Assembly (NCBI RefSeq): GCF_000621665.1
Contig: NZ_KK211327.1
Coordinates: forward strand, 62,846 to 126,845
DNA from: Allorhizobium undicola ORS 992 = ATCC 700741
Lineage (GTDB): Bacteria; Pseudomonadota; Alphaproteobacteria; Rhizobiales; Rhizobiaceae
Reading direction: 5' to 3'
DNA: 64,000 nt
How positions within the stretch are numbered: position 1 is the first letter of the stretch; the number at the start of each line of letters is the position of its first letter. The notes beneath the pieces were generated by a model. The model saw nothing but the letters and a program-made list of their open reading frames with translations, was not told the DNA's origin and ran no database searches. Shown here in pieces: positions 45,570-55,588 of the stretch. A program made the position numbers and the translations under genes.

Positions 45570-47609
45570 ATGGACGACAACGATCTTTTTGGGGACCTGC
45601 CCATGGCCGTACCGCCCCGGACAGAGGCTGAGGTCAAGGTGCAGGCGCCCGCCGCCCCGAAACCACAGCCGGCAGCCAGCGGCGATGACTATGGCGCATC
45701 GTCCATCCGGGTTCTGGAAGGTCTGGAGCCGGTGCGAATGCGCCCTGGCATGTATATCGGTGGCACGGATGAAAAGGCGCTGCATCACCTTTTCGCGGAA
45801 GTTATCGATAACTCCATGGACGAGGCGGTTGCGGGTCATGCCAACTTCATCGATGTGCATCTCGATGCCGAGGGATTCCTGACCGTCACCGATAACGGGC
45901 GCGGCATTCCCGTGGAAAACCACCCGCAGGTGCCGGGAAAATCCACGCTCGAAGTCATTATGACGAAACTGCACGCAGGCGGCAAATTCGACGGCAAGGC
46001 TTACGAAACTTCCGGCGGTCTGCATGGCGTCGGCGTTTCGGTGGTCAATGCGCTTTCGGACAGTCTGGAGGTTGAGGTTGCCCGCAATCGCAAGCTCTAT
46101 CGTCAGCGTTTTTCGCGCGGCCTTCCGCAAGGCGGACTGGAAGAGCTTGGCGATGTGCATAACCGGCGCGGCACGCGAGTGCGCTTTCATCCCGACCCGC
46201 AGATTTTCGGAGACCATGCAAGGTTCGATCCCGGCCGTATCTTCCGCATGGCGCGCTCGAAGGCATATCTCTTCGGCGGGGTGGAAATCCGCTGGTCCTG
46301 CGATCCGCAAATTCTGCCTGCCGGGGGCGAGATTCCCGACAAGGCCGTGTTCCATTTTCCCGGCGGGTTGAAAGATTATCTTGCCGCAACGCTTGGCAAG
46401 GAATTTACCGTCACGCGGGAAATCTTTGCCGGAAAGTCTGAAAAGACCAATGGCCATGGCGCGCTGGAATGGGCAATTACATGGTATGGCGGTGATCCGC
46501 AGGTCCATTCCTATTGCAACACCATTCCCACGCCTGAGGGTGGTACCCATGAGGCCGGTTTGCGCATTGCCTTGCTCAAGGGGCTGCGCAGCTATGGTGA
46601 ACTGACGCAAAACAAGCGCGCCCAGCAAATTACCACGGACGATGTGATGATTTCTGCCGTGGGCATGTTGTCCGTCTTCATCCGGGAACCGGAATTTGTC
46701 GGCCAGACCAAGGACAAGCTCGCAACGGTCGAGGCCCAGCGCATCGTGGAAAATGCGTTGCGGGATCCCTTCGATCATTATCTGGCCGATAACCCGGCAG
46801 AGGCCGCCAAGCTTCTGGATTGGGTGATCGAGCGGGCCGAGGAACGTCTGCGTCGCCGCAAGGAAAAGGAAGTCAACCGGAAGACGGCCGTGCGCAAGCT
46901 GCGCCTGCCGGGCAAGCTTGCGGATTGCGCCCAGAACACGGCTGAAGGGGCAGAGCTGTTCATCGTCGAGGGTGACTCGGCAGGCGGATCGGCCAAACAG
47001 GCGCGCAACCGCGCCAATCAGGCCATTCTTCCGCTTCGTGGCAAGATATTGAACGTCGCCAGTGCTGGCCGCGACAAGCTTTCCGCCAATCAGCAGATTG
47101 CCGATCTCGTGCAGGCTCTCGGTTGCGGCACGCGCAGCAAATATCGCGACGAAGACTTGCGCTATGAGCGTATTATCATCATGACCGATGCCGATGTGGA
47201 TGGCGCGCATATCGCTTCGCTTCTGATCACCTTCTTCTATCAGGAAATGCCGGAGCTGATCCGCGGCAGCCATCTTTATCTGGCAGTGCCGCCCCTTTAC
47301 GTGCTGCGGCAGGGCGCAAAGACGGTTTATGCGCGGGACGATGCGCACCGGGCTGAATTGATGGAAACGACGTTCAAAGGCAAAAAGGTCGAGGTTGGCC
47401 GCTTCAAAGGTCTGGGCGAGATGATGCCGCAGCAGTTGAAGGAAACCACCATGGATCCGGCAAAGCGTACGCTTTTGCGCGTCGCCATCGACGACGTGGA
47501 TTTCGAAGGCACGCGCGATGCCGTGGATGCGCTCATGGGAACAAAGCCGGAGGCGCGCTTCCGGTTTATCCAGGACCGCGCCGCCTTTGCTGAAAATCTG
47601 GACATCTGA
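45570..47609 (+). CDS. parE: DNA topoisomerase IV subunit B
   Basis: The ATPase subunit of the enzyme that decatenates daughter chromosomes, acting with ParC. A 679-residue protein. The GHKL ATP site is EVIDNSMDEAV, DNGRGIPVE and GGLHGVGVSVVNAL; the TOPRIM domain has VEGDSAGGSAKQAR and TDADVDGAHI. An N-terminal extension of about 40 residues (MDDNDLFGDLP, Ala/Pro-rich) precedes the ATPase core, as in alphaproteobacterial ParE. The ATG at 45570 is used. Divergent from the hydrolase gene. Confidence 0.96.
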   Translation: MDDNDLFGDLPMAVPPRTEAEVKVQAPAAPKPQPAASGDDYGASSIRVLEGLEPVRMRPGMYIGGTDEKALHHLFAEVIDNSMDEAVAGHANFIDVHLDAEGFLTVTDNGRGIPVENHPQVPGKSTLEVIMTKLHAGGKFDGKAYETSGGLHGVGVSVVNALSDSLEVEVARNRKLYRQRFSRGLPQGGLEELGDVHNRRGTRVRFHPDPQIFGDHARFDPGRIFRMARSKAYLFGGVEIRWSCDPQILPAGGEIPDKAVFHFPGGLKDYLAATLGKEFTVTREIFAGKSEKTNGHGALEWAITWYGGDPQVHSYCNTIPTPEGGTHEAGLRIALLKGLRSYGELTQNKRAQQITTDDVMISAVGMLSVFIREPEFVGQTKDKLATVEAQRIVENALRDPFDHYLADNPAEAAKLLDWVIERAEERLRRRKEKEVNRKTAVRKLRLPGKLADCAQNTAEGAELFIVEGDSAGGSAKQARNRANQAILPLRGKILNVASAGRDKLSANQQIADLVQALGCGTRSKYRDEDLRYERIIIMTDADVDGAHIASLLITFFYQEMPELIRGSHLYLAVPPLYVLRQGAKTVYARDDAHRAELMETTFKGKKVEVGRFKGLGEMMPQQLKETTMDPAKRTLLRVAIDDVDFEGTRDAVDALMGTKPEARFRFIQDRAAFAENLDI

Positions 47610-47992
47610 AGCATCGCCGCTGGCGCGGATTTTCCAAAATTCGGTAAGCCCTCTGAAGGCCGCGAACAAAGTGTTTCGCGGCCTTTTGAACAGATAAGCG
47701 CTGAAGATTTTTTCCAGAAAAATCCGGAGAGGACTCCCGGCTGGCGCCCTGAAAATCCCGGCGCCCTGAAAATCCCGGATCGTTCAATCGCTACACTGGG
47801 CGGAGGAAACGATCAAATGCTCCAGCTTCATCCCGTCACAGGCGATGAAGGTTCAACCTGCGCATTTCAAACACCTTCACTGCACCAGACTGCTCAGGAT
47901 ACCAAAAGAAAAAATCCCACGGTCCTTTTTAAAGACCGTGGGATTTTACATTTTCGGACGGGAAGCTGGTCTCCAACTTCCCTGAATACTTT
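47610..47992. other. Intergenic region after parE
   Basis: 383 bases between convergent genes. It holds a tandem CTGAAAATCCCGG duplication (47749-47780), a strong bidirectional terminator, and a degenerate palindromic repeat at its right end. No gene is seen. Confidence 0.55.
47911..47947. terminator. Bidirectional terminator between parE and the pole protein gene
   Basis: Perfect 14-bp stem AAAATCCCACGGTC (47911-47924) with GACCGTGGGATTTT (47934-47947) around CTTTTTAAA. Confidence 0.9.
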
Positions 47993-47996
47993 TTAG
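47949..47996. repeat. Degenerate Bru-RS-like repeat (copy near 48 kb)
   Basis: CATTTTCGGACGGGAAGCTG followed by GTCTCCAACTTCCCTGAA is a diverged version of the core in the 14200 and 58626 copies. It abuts the end of the giant gene. Confidence 0.5.
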
Positions 47997-50900
47997 TTAA
48001 AGCGTCCCGCGGCGTGGGCCAGCATGGTGTAGACCTTGCCGGTATCCGAGGTCAGGTAGGATTGGGTCAGTGTCTTGTCCCGATCCGTGCGGGCAACGTC
48101 GGAAAGCAGCTTTTCGAAATCGGCGATATAACGGTCTACTGCGGTGCGGAATTCCACTTCGCGGTCGTATTTGCGCTTGATCTCATCGAAGGTCTGCTGG
48201 CCCTTCAGCGTGTAGAGGCGGCGGGTGAAGACATCGCGCTCGCCGCGCTGGTAGCGGCGCCACAGCTCTACCGAAGCATCATGATCGATGGCGCGGGCAA
48301 TATCGACCGACAGCGAGTTCAGCGATTCCACCATGTGGCGCGGATTGCGAATATCGTTGCTACGCTGCGGTTCGGCCGGGTTGCGCTGTTGGGCGGCGCG
48401 GGCTGGCGATACGACTGTTTCTTCCTCGCGCGATGCTCCACGCAGAAGATCGCTGATCCAGCCACCCCCTTGGGCTTGCGGTGCGCTGCTCTGCTCCATG
48501 GAAAGACCGGGGCGGCTGGCAAGCGGTGCCTGTTGCTGCGGCCGCGAGACGGCAGGTGCTGGCTGCTGCGCGATTGCCGGTTGCCGTGGTGCGGCAACCG
48601 CAGCCGGTGCGGGGGCGGGTGCAGGGCGAGCAGCGGGCGCCACGGGCTGAACCTGACGTGGTGCGGGTTCGGCAATTTCCATCTGCTGCGATGTGCGGCC
48701 AACGAGCTGGGAAATATCCTGAAGCGCCTTGATCTGCTCGGCAACGGCGCGGCGCATGGCGCTGGCGCTTTCCTTGGCTTCTTCCGGAAGATCGAAGGCA
48801 CCACGCTTGAGTTCTGTGCGGGTGAGGTCCAGTTCCTGCCGAATTTCCTGGGCGGAACGACGAATTTCGTCTGTTGCGCCAGCAAAGCGGGACATGGCTT
48901 CCTCGACAGCGCCGCGCACGGCTTCCTTCATCTGCGTTGCCGTACCATCGGACTTTTGACCTGCTTCCGCAAGGATGCGGTCCACATCCGACAGGGACGA
49001 GGCGAGGCCGCCACGCAGACGGTTTGCAAGATCGGTGGAGCGCTTTTCGGCCTCCGAGAGCGTCCGTTCGATCGAACGGGTCGCTTCTTCGCCCGCAGAA
49101 AGCAGTGAATCGCGCATGGAGCCAGCGGTGGCCTTGGCCTGCTGTTCCGTTTCACCGAGGATCTGGCCGAGATCGGCAAAGGAAGACTGGATGGTGTTGC
49201 GCAGATTGCCGCTCATCTGGCCAGAGCGTTGCTCCAGATGATCGAAGGCGCCTTCGACCATGCCAGCCAGCGAACGCATCGTACCTTCGATCTCCTCGGA
49301 GCGCTTGACCAGACCGATGGAGAGATCGCGCAGCGCCTGCTGGCGCTCTTCCAATGTGCCTGCCAGATTGGACTGCGCGGCGGCCAGAAGATCCGAGGCC
49401 TGTCCCAGAACCCGCGCATGATCGCCAAAGCGGCCGACAATGCCCGTAACCTGGGTCAGGGCCTGTTCGGAAACGCCCGAGAGACGCTCCAGATTGCTTT
49501 CCAGCAAACGTCCCGAGGTTGCCAGCACATCGGCGGCGCGGCTGGTGGTCGCTGCAAGCTTGTCCGTCGTGGCGCCAAACTGGCGGTCCGCATCCGTTAC
49601 GGTCTGGGCAGTCTGTTCGACAAGGCCGGTCAGGGCCTGATTGGTTTCCGTCAAACGCTCGATCATGTGACCTGCGGTGCTGGTCAGCGATTCCTCTGCG
49701 GCATGAAGCTGGCGCGCGGCATGGGCGGCGCGGGCGGTGATTGCGTCCGTTACCTGTGCATTTTCCTGACGCAGACGGTCGGCGCTCTGTTCGGCGGCCT
49801 GGGCGATACGCTCGGCGGCCTCGCGGCCAATCGCCGAATATTGCTCGACCGTGGGGCGGGCCTTTTCATCGATAAGGCGGGCAAGCTCGGAAGAACGTCC
49901 GGCCAGCATCGAGTTTAGTTCGCGGGTGCGCTCGTCGAGTGCGGAGCGGATGGAATTGCCGCGCGCTTCGAGCGCCTTCTCGACGCCGTCGAGCGTGGAG
50001 GAAAGTTCGCCACTGGTATTGGCAAGCGCCGCCCGCAAAGCCGCCGCACGTTCTTCGAGTGCGCGCTCGGCCTCCGACATGGCGCCGGTAATGCTGCCTG
50101 CACGGGTTGCGATGGAGGCTTCAGCTTCCGATGCCTTGCGGATCAGCGAATCGCCTGCCTCTGCAAAATTCTGAACGAGCTGTGTTGTCTGACCGGCAAG
50201 GCGATCCTGCGTTTCGCCGATCCGCCGCGTCAGATCGTCTGCCTGTTCGCGAACGGAACGGGTGAAATCCTCGTGACGGCTGCCGATGGTCTGGGCGAAT
50301 TCTTCGCTGGTGCGCCCCAGAATCTCGGCAGATTTCTGGGCCTGAACGTCGATTTCCTGCACGGCCCCGACAACCGCCTGACGAAGCGAGGAGGCAAGCC
50401 CCGCAGCTTTGCCTTCAATGGTGCTGTTGACGTTTTCAAGGCCGATATTCAGGGCGCGATCCATGGTGGACAGGCGCTCGTCGATCATGGTGGTGCGGCT
50501 GTCGAAAGTTTCGGCAAGGCGCTGGCCTGCATCCCCCAGGGTGTTTTCAAGCCGCTGGGAAGCGTTCAGGCTGATGCGCTCAAGATCGGAGACCTTTTCG
50601 GTAAGCCTGGATGCAACGCGCTCTCCGGCTTCTGTCACCTTCGCATCCACCCCTTCGAGACTGCCTTGGATACGGCTCTCGAGCGCGCCGAGGCTCGTCT
50701 CGATCCGGCCCGTCGTGTCGTTCAGATGGTTTGCGACATTGCTGATGGACCCTTCGATCCGTGCGGAGAAATCCTCGGCCGTGCGGCTGATTTCGCTGGC
50801 GGCATCGCCAAAACGGTTTGCAATGGCGCCTGCGGAGCCTTGCAGCCTGCCTTCAAGCGCACGGCCAGTGTCGTCGATGGTCTGGCGCAGCCTGTCCTGC

Positions 50901-53900
50901 TGCTCTTCGAGCGTCATTTCCAACATGCTTGCACTGGCAGCCAGCGTTGCGCCGATTGCCGTGCCCTGTTCGGCGAGGGTGTTTTCCAGCACATTTTGGG
51001 CATCGGAGAGACTTGCGGCAATCGCGGCGCTGCGGTCGTCCAGCGTCCGGCGAATGCGGTCGTGGTTGTCCTCAAGCGTGTTCGACAGACGGCCGACGGA
51101 AGAGTTGATCCCGTCTTCGATGCGGTTGACGCCCTGCCCAAGAACGGTTTCGACGCGATCGGCGGATTGCCCGAGCGTTGCGGCCAGACGCTCGGAATGG
51201 GCATCCAGCGACTGATCGAGCCGACCTTGATTATCTTCGTAAGCGGCACGGATCGCATCGGCCTTGTTGCCAAAAGCAAGCGCGATGCGAATATCGGCCT
51301 CTGTTGCCGTATCCATGAGATCGCCGAGGCGCGTATCGACCAGTTCCTTCAGACGGCCCTGATTGACTTCATAGGCGCTACGGATCTCGTCTGCCTTGCT
51401 GCCGAGAACTTCCTCGATACGGCGATCCGCCTGTCCGACGGTTTCGGCAAGTTCGCCAATCTTGGCATCCACCGTCTGTGCCAGACGGCCTTCATTTTCT
51501 TCGTAAACGGCACGAATGGCATCCGTGCGGTTGGCAAGCGCCAGTTCGATCCGCATGTCGGCTTCGCCTGCGGTGTCGAGAATTTGCTCGACCTTGCTGT
51601 CCAGCGTGGCGGTGAGCCGGGCCTGACTTTCCTCATAGGCGGCGCGAATGGCCTCGGCCTTGCCAGCCAGGGCCTGGGCAATGCTTCTGTCGGCGTTGCC
51701 CACCGTTTCGGTCAGCTCGCCAAGTTTGGCATCGACGGTCTGGGCCAGGCGCGATTCGCTTTCCTCATAGACCGAGCGCAAAGCATCGACGCGATTGCCA
51801 AGCGCCAGTTCGATCCGCATATCGGCTTCGTTTGCGGTATCCACAAGCTGCTCGACCTTGCCGTCCAGCGCGGCGGAAAGGCGGCTCTGGCTTTCTTCGT
51901 AGGCGGCGCGGATGGCGTCTGCCTTGCCGACAAGCGCCTGTTCGAGGCGGTTATCGGCATTGCCCACGGTTTCGATGAGTTCGCCAACCTTCGCATCGAT
52001 GGTGCGTGCGAGGCGTCCCTCGTTTTCCTCGTAAACCGAGCGGATGGCATCGACGCGGGTACCGAGCGCCAGTTCGATCCGCATATCGGCTTCATTGGCC
52101 GTATCGATCAATTGATCGACCTTATTGTCCAACGTCGCCGTCAAGCGGGCCTGACTTTCCTCATAAGCCGCGCGAATGGCGTCCGCCTTGTCGGAAAGGG
52201 CGGCTTCGATACGCGCATCGGCACCCTGTGCTGCCTCGATGATCGTTCTGGTCTTCTGGTCGAGCGTGGCGGCGAGGCGGTCCTCGCCGGAGGTGACGGC
52301 TTGCGCGATATTGCCCGTAACGCTTTCCAGCGTCTGGGAAATGCGCATTTCGCTTCCGACAAGCTGGTTGACGATGGCGTCCGAACGGCTGCCGAGGGTT
52401 TCCTCGAAGCGCTCCTGGGTCGAGCCAAGCGTTTCCGCAAGGGCCGAGCCACGCTCTGCCATGACCTGATCGATCCGGCGCTGCGCCTCGGCAATGGTCT
52501 GGTCAAGCTCCCGGCGGCGCATTTCGAGGGCTTCGGCAAGCTCGCGCGAGTGGGAGGCAAGCGCTTCCGCCATGATTTCCTGCGTGCCGCCCAGCGTTGC
52601 GGCCAGCGCCAGCTCGTGGTCGGTCATGTTGGAGCCAAGGCGCTCGATGGAGCTGTTGAGAATGCCGTCCATCGCCTCGGAGCCGCCCTTGAGCGTCTCA
52701 TTGATGCGTGTGAGGCTTTCCGAAAGCTTGTTGTCCAGCGAACCGGCGCGCTGATCGAAGGCGTTGGCGAACGCATTCATGCGCTCATCGAAGCTTGTGT
52801 TGATCTGGCCGATGGTCGCTTGCAGGCGATCTTCGAACAGGCCGTTGCGCAGGTCGATATCGACAATGGCCTCGTCGGCATTGTTTTGCAGCGTCTGGCG
52901 GAAGTTGACGGCTTTTTCCTCAAGCGAGTGGTTGAGGCGGTTCAAAACGCCGTCGAGGCTGGAATTGATCTTGGTCTCGCCCTCGGTGAAGCTCTGGGCA
53001 ATCTCCCGCGTACGGCTGACGAGAGTGTCGTTCAGCTGCTTTGAACGCTCGATCAGAGCGGCGTTCAGCTTTTCGGCGCTGGCGTCCAGAGTGGTGGCGC
53101 GGGTTTCGAACTGGCGCAGGATTTCGTCGCCATGGGTGGACATGGAAGCGGTGAGGGCCTGGAGCCGGTTGTCGAATTCGCCGGTGAGCGAGAATCCGGC
53201 CGCGCCGAGCGCCTCGACCATTTCGTCGGTCTTGCCTGTGAGGACGGAGCCCAGTGCGCTTGCGGCTGCATCGGATTTTTCCATGATCGATGCCGCCTGC
53301 ATGTCGATCATCGACGCGAAGGCTTCGCCGGAGGTCGCGAGGCGAACGCTGATTTCTTCGGTGGCGAGAGAGAGGTCTTCCTTGAGCTGGTCGTGGGCAC
53401 CGACGATGGAGTGGCGGATACGGTCGGCGTGGTTGACGATCGCGTCCCGTTCCGCCGCCAGTTCCTGCACGAGGGTGCGAACGCGCAATTCGTTGTCGGT
53501 ATAGCTGCGCTCAAGCGCCGTGACTTCGGAATGCACCAGCGTTTCGAGTTCGGTTGCGCGCGCAATCGTACGCTCGATACCCTCGTTCATGGCCAGCACT
53601 TCGCGGCGCACCGCCTGGCCAACCGACATGATGCGCTCGGATGCGACCGTTTCCGGCTCGGAAAGACGCAGCGCCACCTCCGCCATCGAGCGGGCGGCGT
53701 TGCGAAGGTCGCTGGCCCTCGACATCATGATGGCAAAGGCGAAAAAGATGAAGATCGGCAATACCGTGCCGACGAGAATGGCGATGATGCCCGGATTGGC
53801 CGCAAATGCCCCGAGCCCGCCGGACCAGATGACCGAACCGTAAAGAAGCTGGGAAAGCCCGAAACCGCCAAAACCCCAGATGGCCGAGACGATGGTGGCA

Positions 53901-54226
53901 TTGCGAATCGCTGCGCCCATGGAGGCGCCTTCCAGCGATTTCAGCATGGCGGCCGGTGCCTTGCGTGAACCGTCATTGGCAGGCGCAAGCGCGGGCGATT
54001 TCGGTGCAGCGTCGCTTGCGGCGCGCTCCTGGCGAGGCCGAGGCTCCGGCTGATCCGGGCGAGGGGGCTGCTGTTTTGCCGCTTCTGGCATCCTGGCCTC
54101 CGATGCTTCGGGCCGGGAGGGCGTAGCAGGCGTGTCGCCTTCATCTTCGAAGTCGATCCGCAGGGCTGCCTCAAGGGCCTGGAAAGCGCTATCGTCAATA
54201 GACTCGCTTGTCTTTTTGTTCGCCAT
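47993..54226 (-). CDS. Giant coiled-coil membrane protein, growth pole ring (GPR)-like
   Basis: A 2077-residue protein. Residues 1-100 are acidic, Pro-rich and cytosolic; two membrane segments follow near 111-133 (ATIVSAIWGFGGFGLSQLLY) and 146-168 (GIIAILVGTVLPIFIFFAFA). Then comes about 1600 residues of predicted coiled coil resembling apolipoprotein/kinesin-like repeats, a Pro/Ala/Gln-rich linker, and a folded C terminus (RNPRHMVESLNSLSVDIARA). Size and layout match Agrobacterium GPR, which forms a ring at the growing pole in Rhizobiales and scaffolds polar cell-wall synthesis. The ATG at 54226 is chosen. Residues about 675-1000 hold an internal 44/88-residue tandem repeat. Confidence 0.85.
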   Translation of the reverse strand: MANKKTSESIDDSAFQALEAALRIDFEDEGDTPATPSRPEASEARMPEAAKQQPPRPDQPEPRPRQERAASDAAPKSPALAPANDGSRKAPAAMLKSLEGASMGAAIRNATIVSAIWGFGGFGLSQLLYGSVIWSGGLGAFAANPGIIAILVGTVLPIFIFFAFAIMMSRASDLRNAARSMAEVALRLSEPETVASERIMSVGQAVRREVLAMNEGIERTIARATELETLVHSEVTALERSYTDNELRVRTLVQELAAERDAIVNHADRIRHSIVGAHDQLKEDLSLATEEISVRLATSGEAFASMIDMQAASIMEKSDAAASALGSVLTGKTDEMVEALGAAGFSLTGEFDNRLQALTASMSTHGDEILRQFETRATTLDASAEKLNAALIERSKQLNDTLVSRTREIAQSFTEGETKINSSLDGVLNRLNHSLEEKAVNFRQTLQNNADEAIVDIDLRNGLFEDRLQATIGQINTSFDERMNAFANAFDQRAGSLDNKLSESLTRINETLKGGSEAMDGILNSSIERLGSNMTDHELALAATLGGTQEIMAEALASHSRELAEALEMRRRELDQTIAEAQRRIDQVMAERGSALAETLGSTQERFEETLGSRSDAIVNQLVGSEMRISQTLESVTGNIAQAVTSGEDRLAATLDQKTRTIIEAAQGADARIEAALSDKADAIRAAYEESQARLTATLDNKVDQLIDTANEADMRIELALGTRVDAIRSVYEENEGRLARTIDAKVGELIETVGNADNRLEQALVGKADAIRAAYEESQSRLSAALDGKVEQLVDTANEADMRIELALGNRVDALRSVYEESESRLAQTVDAKLGELTETVGNADRSIAQALAGKAEAIRAAYEESQARLTATLDSKVEQILDTAGEADMRIELALANRTDAIRAVYEENEGRLAQTVDAKIGELAETVGQADRRIEEVLGSKADEIRSAYEVNQGRLKELVDTRLGDLMDTATEADIRIALAFGNKADAIRAAYEDNQGRLDQSLDAHSERLAATLGQSADRVETVLGQGVNRIEDGINSSVGRLSNTLEDNHDRIRRTLDDRSAAIAASLSDAQNVLENTLAEQGTAIGATLAASASMLEMTLEEQQDRLRQTIDDTGRALEGRLQGSAGAIANRFGDAASEISRTAEDFSARIEGSISNVANHLNDTTGRIETSLGALESRIQGSLEGVDAKVTEAGERVASRLTEKVSDLERISLNASQRLENTLGDAGQRLAETFDSRTTMIDERLSTMDRALNIGLENVNSTIEGKAAGLASSLRQAVVGAVQEIDVQAQKSAEILGRTSEEFAQTIGSRHEDFTRSVREQADDLTRRIGETQDRLAGQTTQLVQNFAEAGDSLIRKASEAEASIATRAGSITGAMSEAERALEERAAALRAALANTSGELSSTLDGVEKALEARGNSIRSALDERTRELNSMLAGRSSELARLIDEKARPTVEQYSAIGREAAERIAQAAEQSADRLRQENAQVTDAITARAAHAARQLHAAEESLTSTAGHMIERLTETNQALTGLVEQTAQTVTDADRQFGATTDKLAATTSRAADVLATSGRLLESNLERLSGVSEQALTQVTGIVGRFGDHARVLGQASDLLAAAQSNLAGTLEERQQALRDLSIGLVKRSEEIEGTMRSLAGMVEGAFDHLEQRSGQMSGNLRNTIQSSFADLGQILGETEQQAKATAGSMRDSLLSAGEEATRSIERTLSEAEKRSTDLANRLRGGLASSLSDVDRILAEAGQKSDGTATQMKEAVRGAVEEAMSRFAGATDEIRRSAQEIRQELDLTRTELKRGAFDLPEEAKESASAMRRAVAEQIKALQDISQLVGRTSQQMEIAEPAPRQVQPVAPAARPAPAPAPAAVAAPRQPAIAQQPAPAVSRPQQQAPLASRPGLSMEQSSAPQAQGGGWISDLLRGASREEETVVSPARAAQQRNPAEPQRSNDIRNPRHMVESLNSLSVDIARAIDHDASVELWRRYQRGERDVFTRRLYTLKGQQTFDEIKRKYDREVEFRTAVDRYIADFEKLLSDVARTDRDKTLTQSYLTSDTGKVYTMLAHAAGRFN
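51230..52200 (-). repeat. Internal tandem repeat of 44/88 codons in the pole protein gene
   Basis: KADAIRAAYEESQxRL alternates with RxDAIRSVYEENEGRL and related versions every 44 residues (132 bp). The two-unit period is 88 residues (264 bp). At the DNA level, CGCATATCGGCTTC recurs near 51552, 51816 and 52080. About seven units are recognisable. Confidence 0.85.
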
Positions 54227-54677
54227 AGATACGCCTCGCTTACGCCTACTCGGACCGCAACCCGGCCTTATCGCTCGCACGACCGGGCTTGCGGCTCACA
54301 CCTGGAACCCTTGCCACCACCTTGGCAGGCTTCCGGCAGGGGCTGGTCCTGACTTCGTTTCGCGATCCGGCAACCTATTCCATAGCACCGGAAACAACAG
54401 ACTCAAAGCTGAACACAGTTTTCCTGCCTAATCGTTCCGTAGTGACACATTCCAGATGTCGATACAATTAACCGGGAGGCCTATCCTCCGATATTCCAAG
54501 GATTATTAACACTTTTTAAACGCATGGCCGGGGAGAAAGACCCAAGTTTGGAGGGCTTTTTTCAAAATTAACCATAGCGTGAATTTTAAACATGCGTAGA
54601 GTCTGAATTTAACCCCAATCCCACTTTTAGACCGACATCCTCTGACGCAAATCGACAGATCCAGAAGGATGCCACCT
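54227..54677. other. Divergent intergenic region between the pole protein and Hpt genes
   Basis: 451 bases with no supported gene. The right half is AT-rich (54500-54600) and should hold both promoters. Two GANTC methylation sites occur (GACTC at 54400, GAGTC at 54599). A short inverted repeat GGGAGGCCTATCCTCC lies at 54472-54487. Confidence 0.5.
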
Positions 54678-55043
54678 ATGTCAGCCGCTCGTGCCGTTTT
54701 CGAAAGCCCGGAAATGCCCGCCAATCCCGCGTCATCGGCACGTCCGGTCGATCTCGATCATCTGGCCCGCCAGACCATGGGCGATACGGCGCTGGAGGCG
54801 GAAGTGCTGACGATGTTCGCCCGTCAGGTCCGCGTCTGCCTTCAGGACATTGCCGAGAATGCCGAGGGGCGCAAGGCGCTTGCTCACAAATTGAAAGGTG
54901 CTGCGGCCGCCATCGGTGCCTTTGGCGTGGCGGAGGCTGCCGGAGCCGTGGAGGCAGGGCAGGACGATGCCGCCACACTGGCGCGGCTGAGCGCTGCCGT
55001 GGTCGAGGCGGAGCACTTCATTCTCAAGCTCATGCGCAGTTGA
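54678..55043 (+). CDS. Histidine phosphotransfer (Hpt) domain protein
   Basis: A 121-residue single-domain Hpt protein. The phosphorylated residue is His70 in ALAHKLKGAAAAIGAFGV, the HxLKGxxxxxG signature. It should relay phosphate between response regulators or from a hybrid kinase. The ATG at 54678 is nine bases after AGAAGGA; the ATG at 54669 is too close. Its partners are not in the window. It diverges from the pole protein gene, which hints at a link to cell-cycle or polarity signalling, but this is inference only. Confidence 0.8.
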   Translation: MSAARAVFESPEMPANPASSARPVDLDHLARQTMGDTALEAEVLTMFARQVRVCLQDIAENAEGRKALAHKLKGAAAAIGAFGVAEAAGAVEAGQDDAATLARLSAAVVEAEHFILKLMRS

Positions 55044-55137
55044 TTGCCCCGGTTCAGAGCGACTGCGCCGCGGTTGACTGGTATCCGGAATTGGTGGATG
55101 ACGAACGGCTGTTGCAAGAACATCCGGATGCCCAGAC

Positions 55138-55458
55138 ATGACCAAGATTACCATTGTTGCCTTCGACGGAACCCGTTACGAGCTGGATGCAGCTGACGGC
55201 TCTACTGTGATGGAAAATGCGTTGCGCAATTCCGTGCCGGGAATTGATGGCGAATGCGGCGGCGCCTGCGCCTGTGCCACCTGTCATGTCTATGTGGATG
55301 ATGAATGGGTGGAGAAGGTGGGTGGACCGGAAGCCATGGAGGAGGACATGCTCGACTTTGCCTCCGATGTGCGCCCCAGCTCGCGCCTTTCCTGTCAGAT
55401 CAAGGTCAGCCCGGCACTTGAAGGCCTCGTTGTCCATGCGCCTGAGCGTCAGGGCTGA
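55138..55458 (+). CDS. Adrenodoxin-type [2Fe-2S] ferredoxin
   Basis: A 106-residue ferredoxin with ligands Cys40, Cys46, Cys49 and Cys86 in [20 protein letters not shown] and SRLSCQI, the vertebrate-type pattern CX5CX2C...[20 protein letters not shown] is typical of the bacterial FdxB/Fdx class that passes electrons in Fe-S assembly or to P450-type and other oxidoreductases. It is 95 bp after the Hpt gene. No partner reductase is nearby. Confidence 0.9.
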   Translation: MTKITIVAFDGTRYELDAADGSTVMENALRNSVPGIDGECGGACACATCHVYVDDEWVEKVGGPEAMEEDMLDFASDVRPSSRLSCQIKVSPALEGLVVHAPERQG

Positions 55459-55556
55459 GGCGAAATCTTCTCATTATCTCATCTCAAATCGCATCTGATT
55501 TATGAAATTATGCGGGTAGGCCAGCATTTTCCGGTTTTTCTGCTGATGCAAAAAAA

Positions 55557-55588
55557 GCCCCGCCCGTTCCGGCTGGAACGTGCGGGGC
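55557..55588 (-). terminator. Rho-independent terminator, minus-strand orientation
   Basis: A 14-bp stem with one mismatch (55557-55570/55575-55588), GCCCCGCCCGTTCC against GGAACGTGCGGGGC. The A7 on its left gives a U7 tract on the minus strand, so it best terminates minus-strand transcripts such as the DUF922 gene, and possibly also the ferredoxin gene. Confidence 0.7.

Noticed and set aside
45477..47669. A 730-codon minus-strand frame over parE
   Set aside because: Shadow of parE; no domain pattern and no start signals.
47749..47780. Short CTGAAAATCCCGG direct duplication after parE, considered as a CRISPR-like or attachment site
   Set aside because: Only two short tandem copies with no spacers and no integrase nearby.
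50273..53044. A 923-codon open frame on the plus strand opposite the pole protein gene
   Set aside because: It mirrors the codon periodicity and tandem repeats of the real gene on the other strand, has no recognisable domain and no ribosome site.
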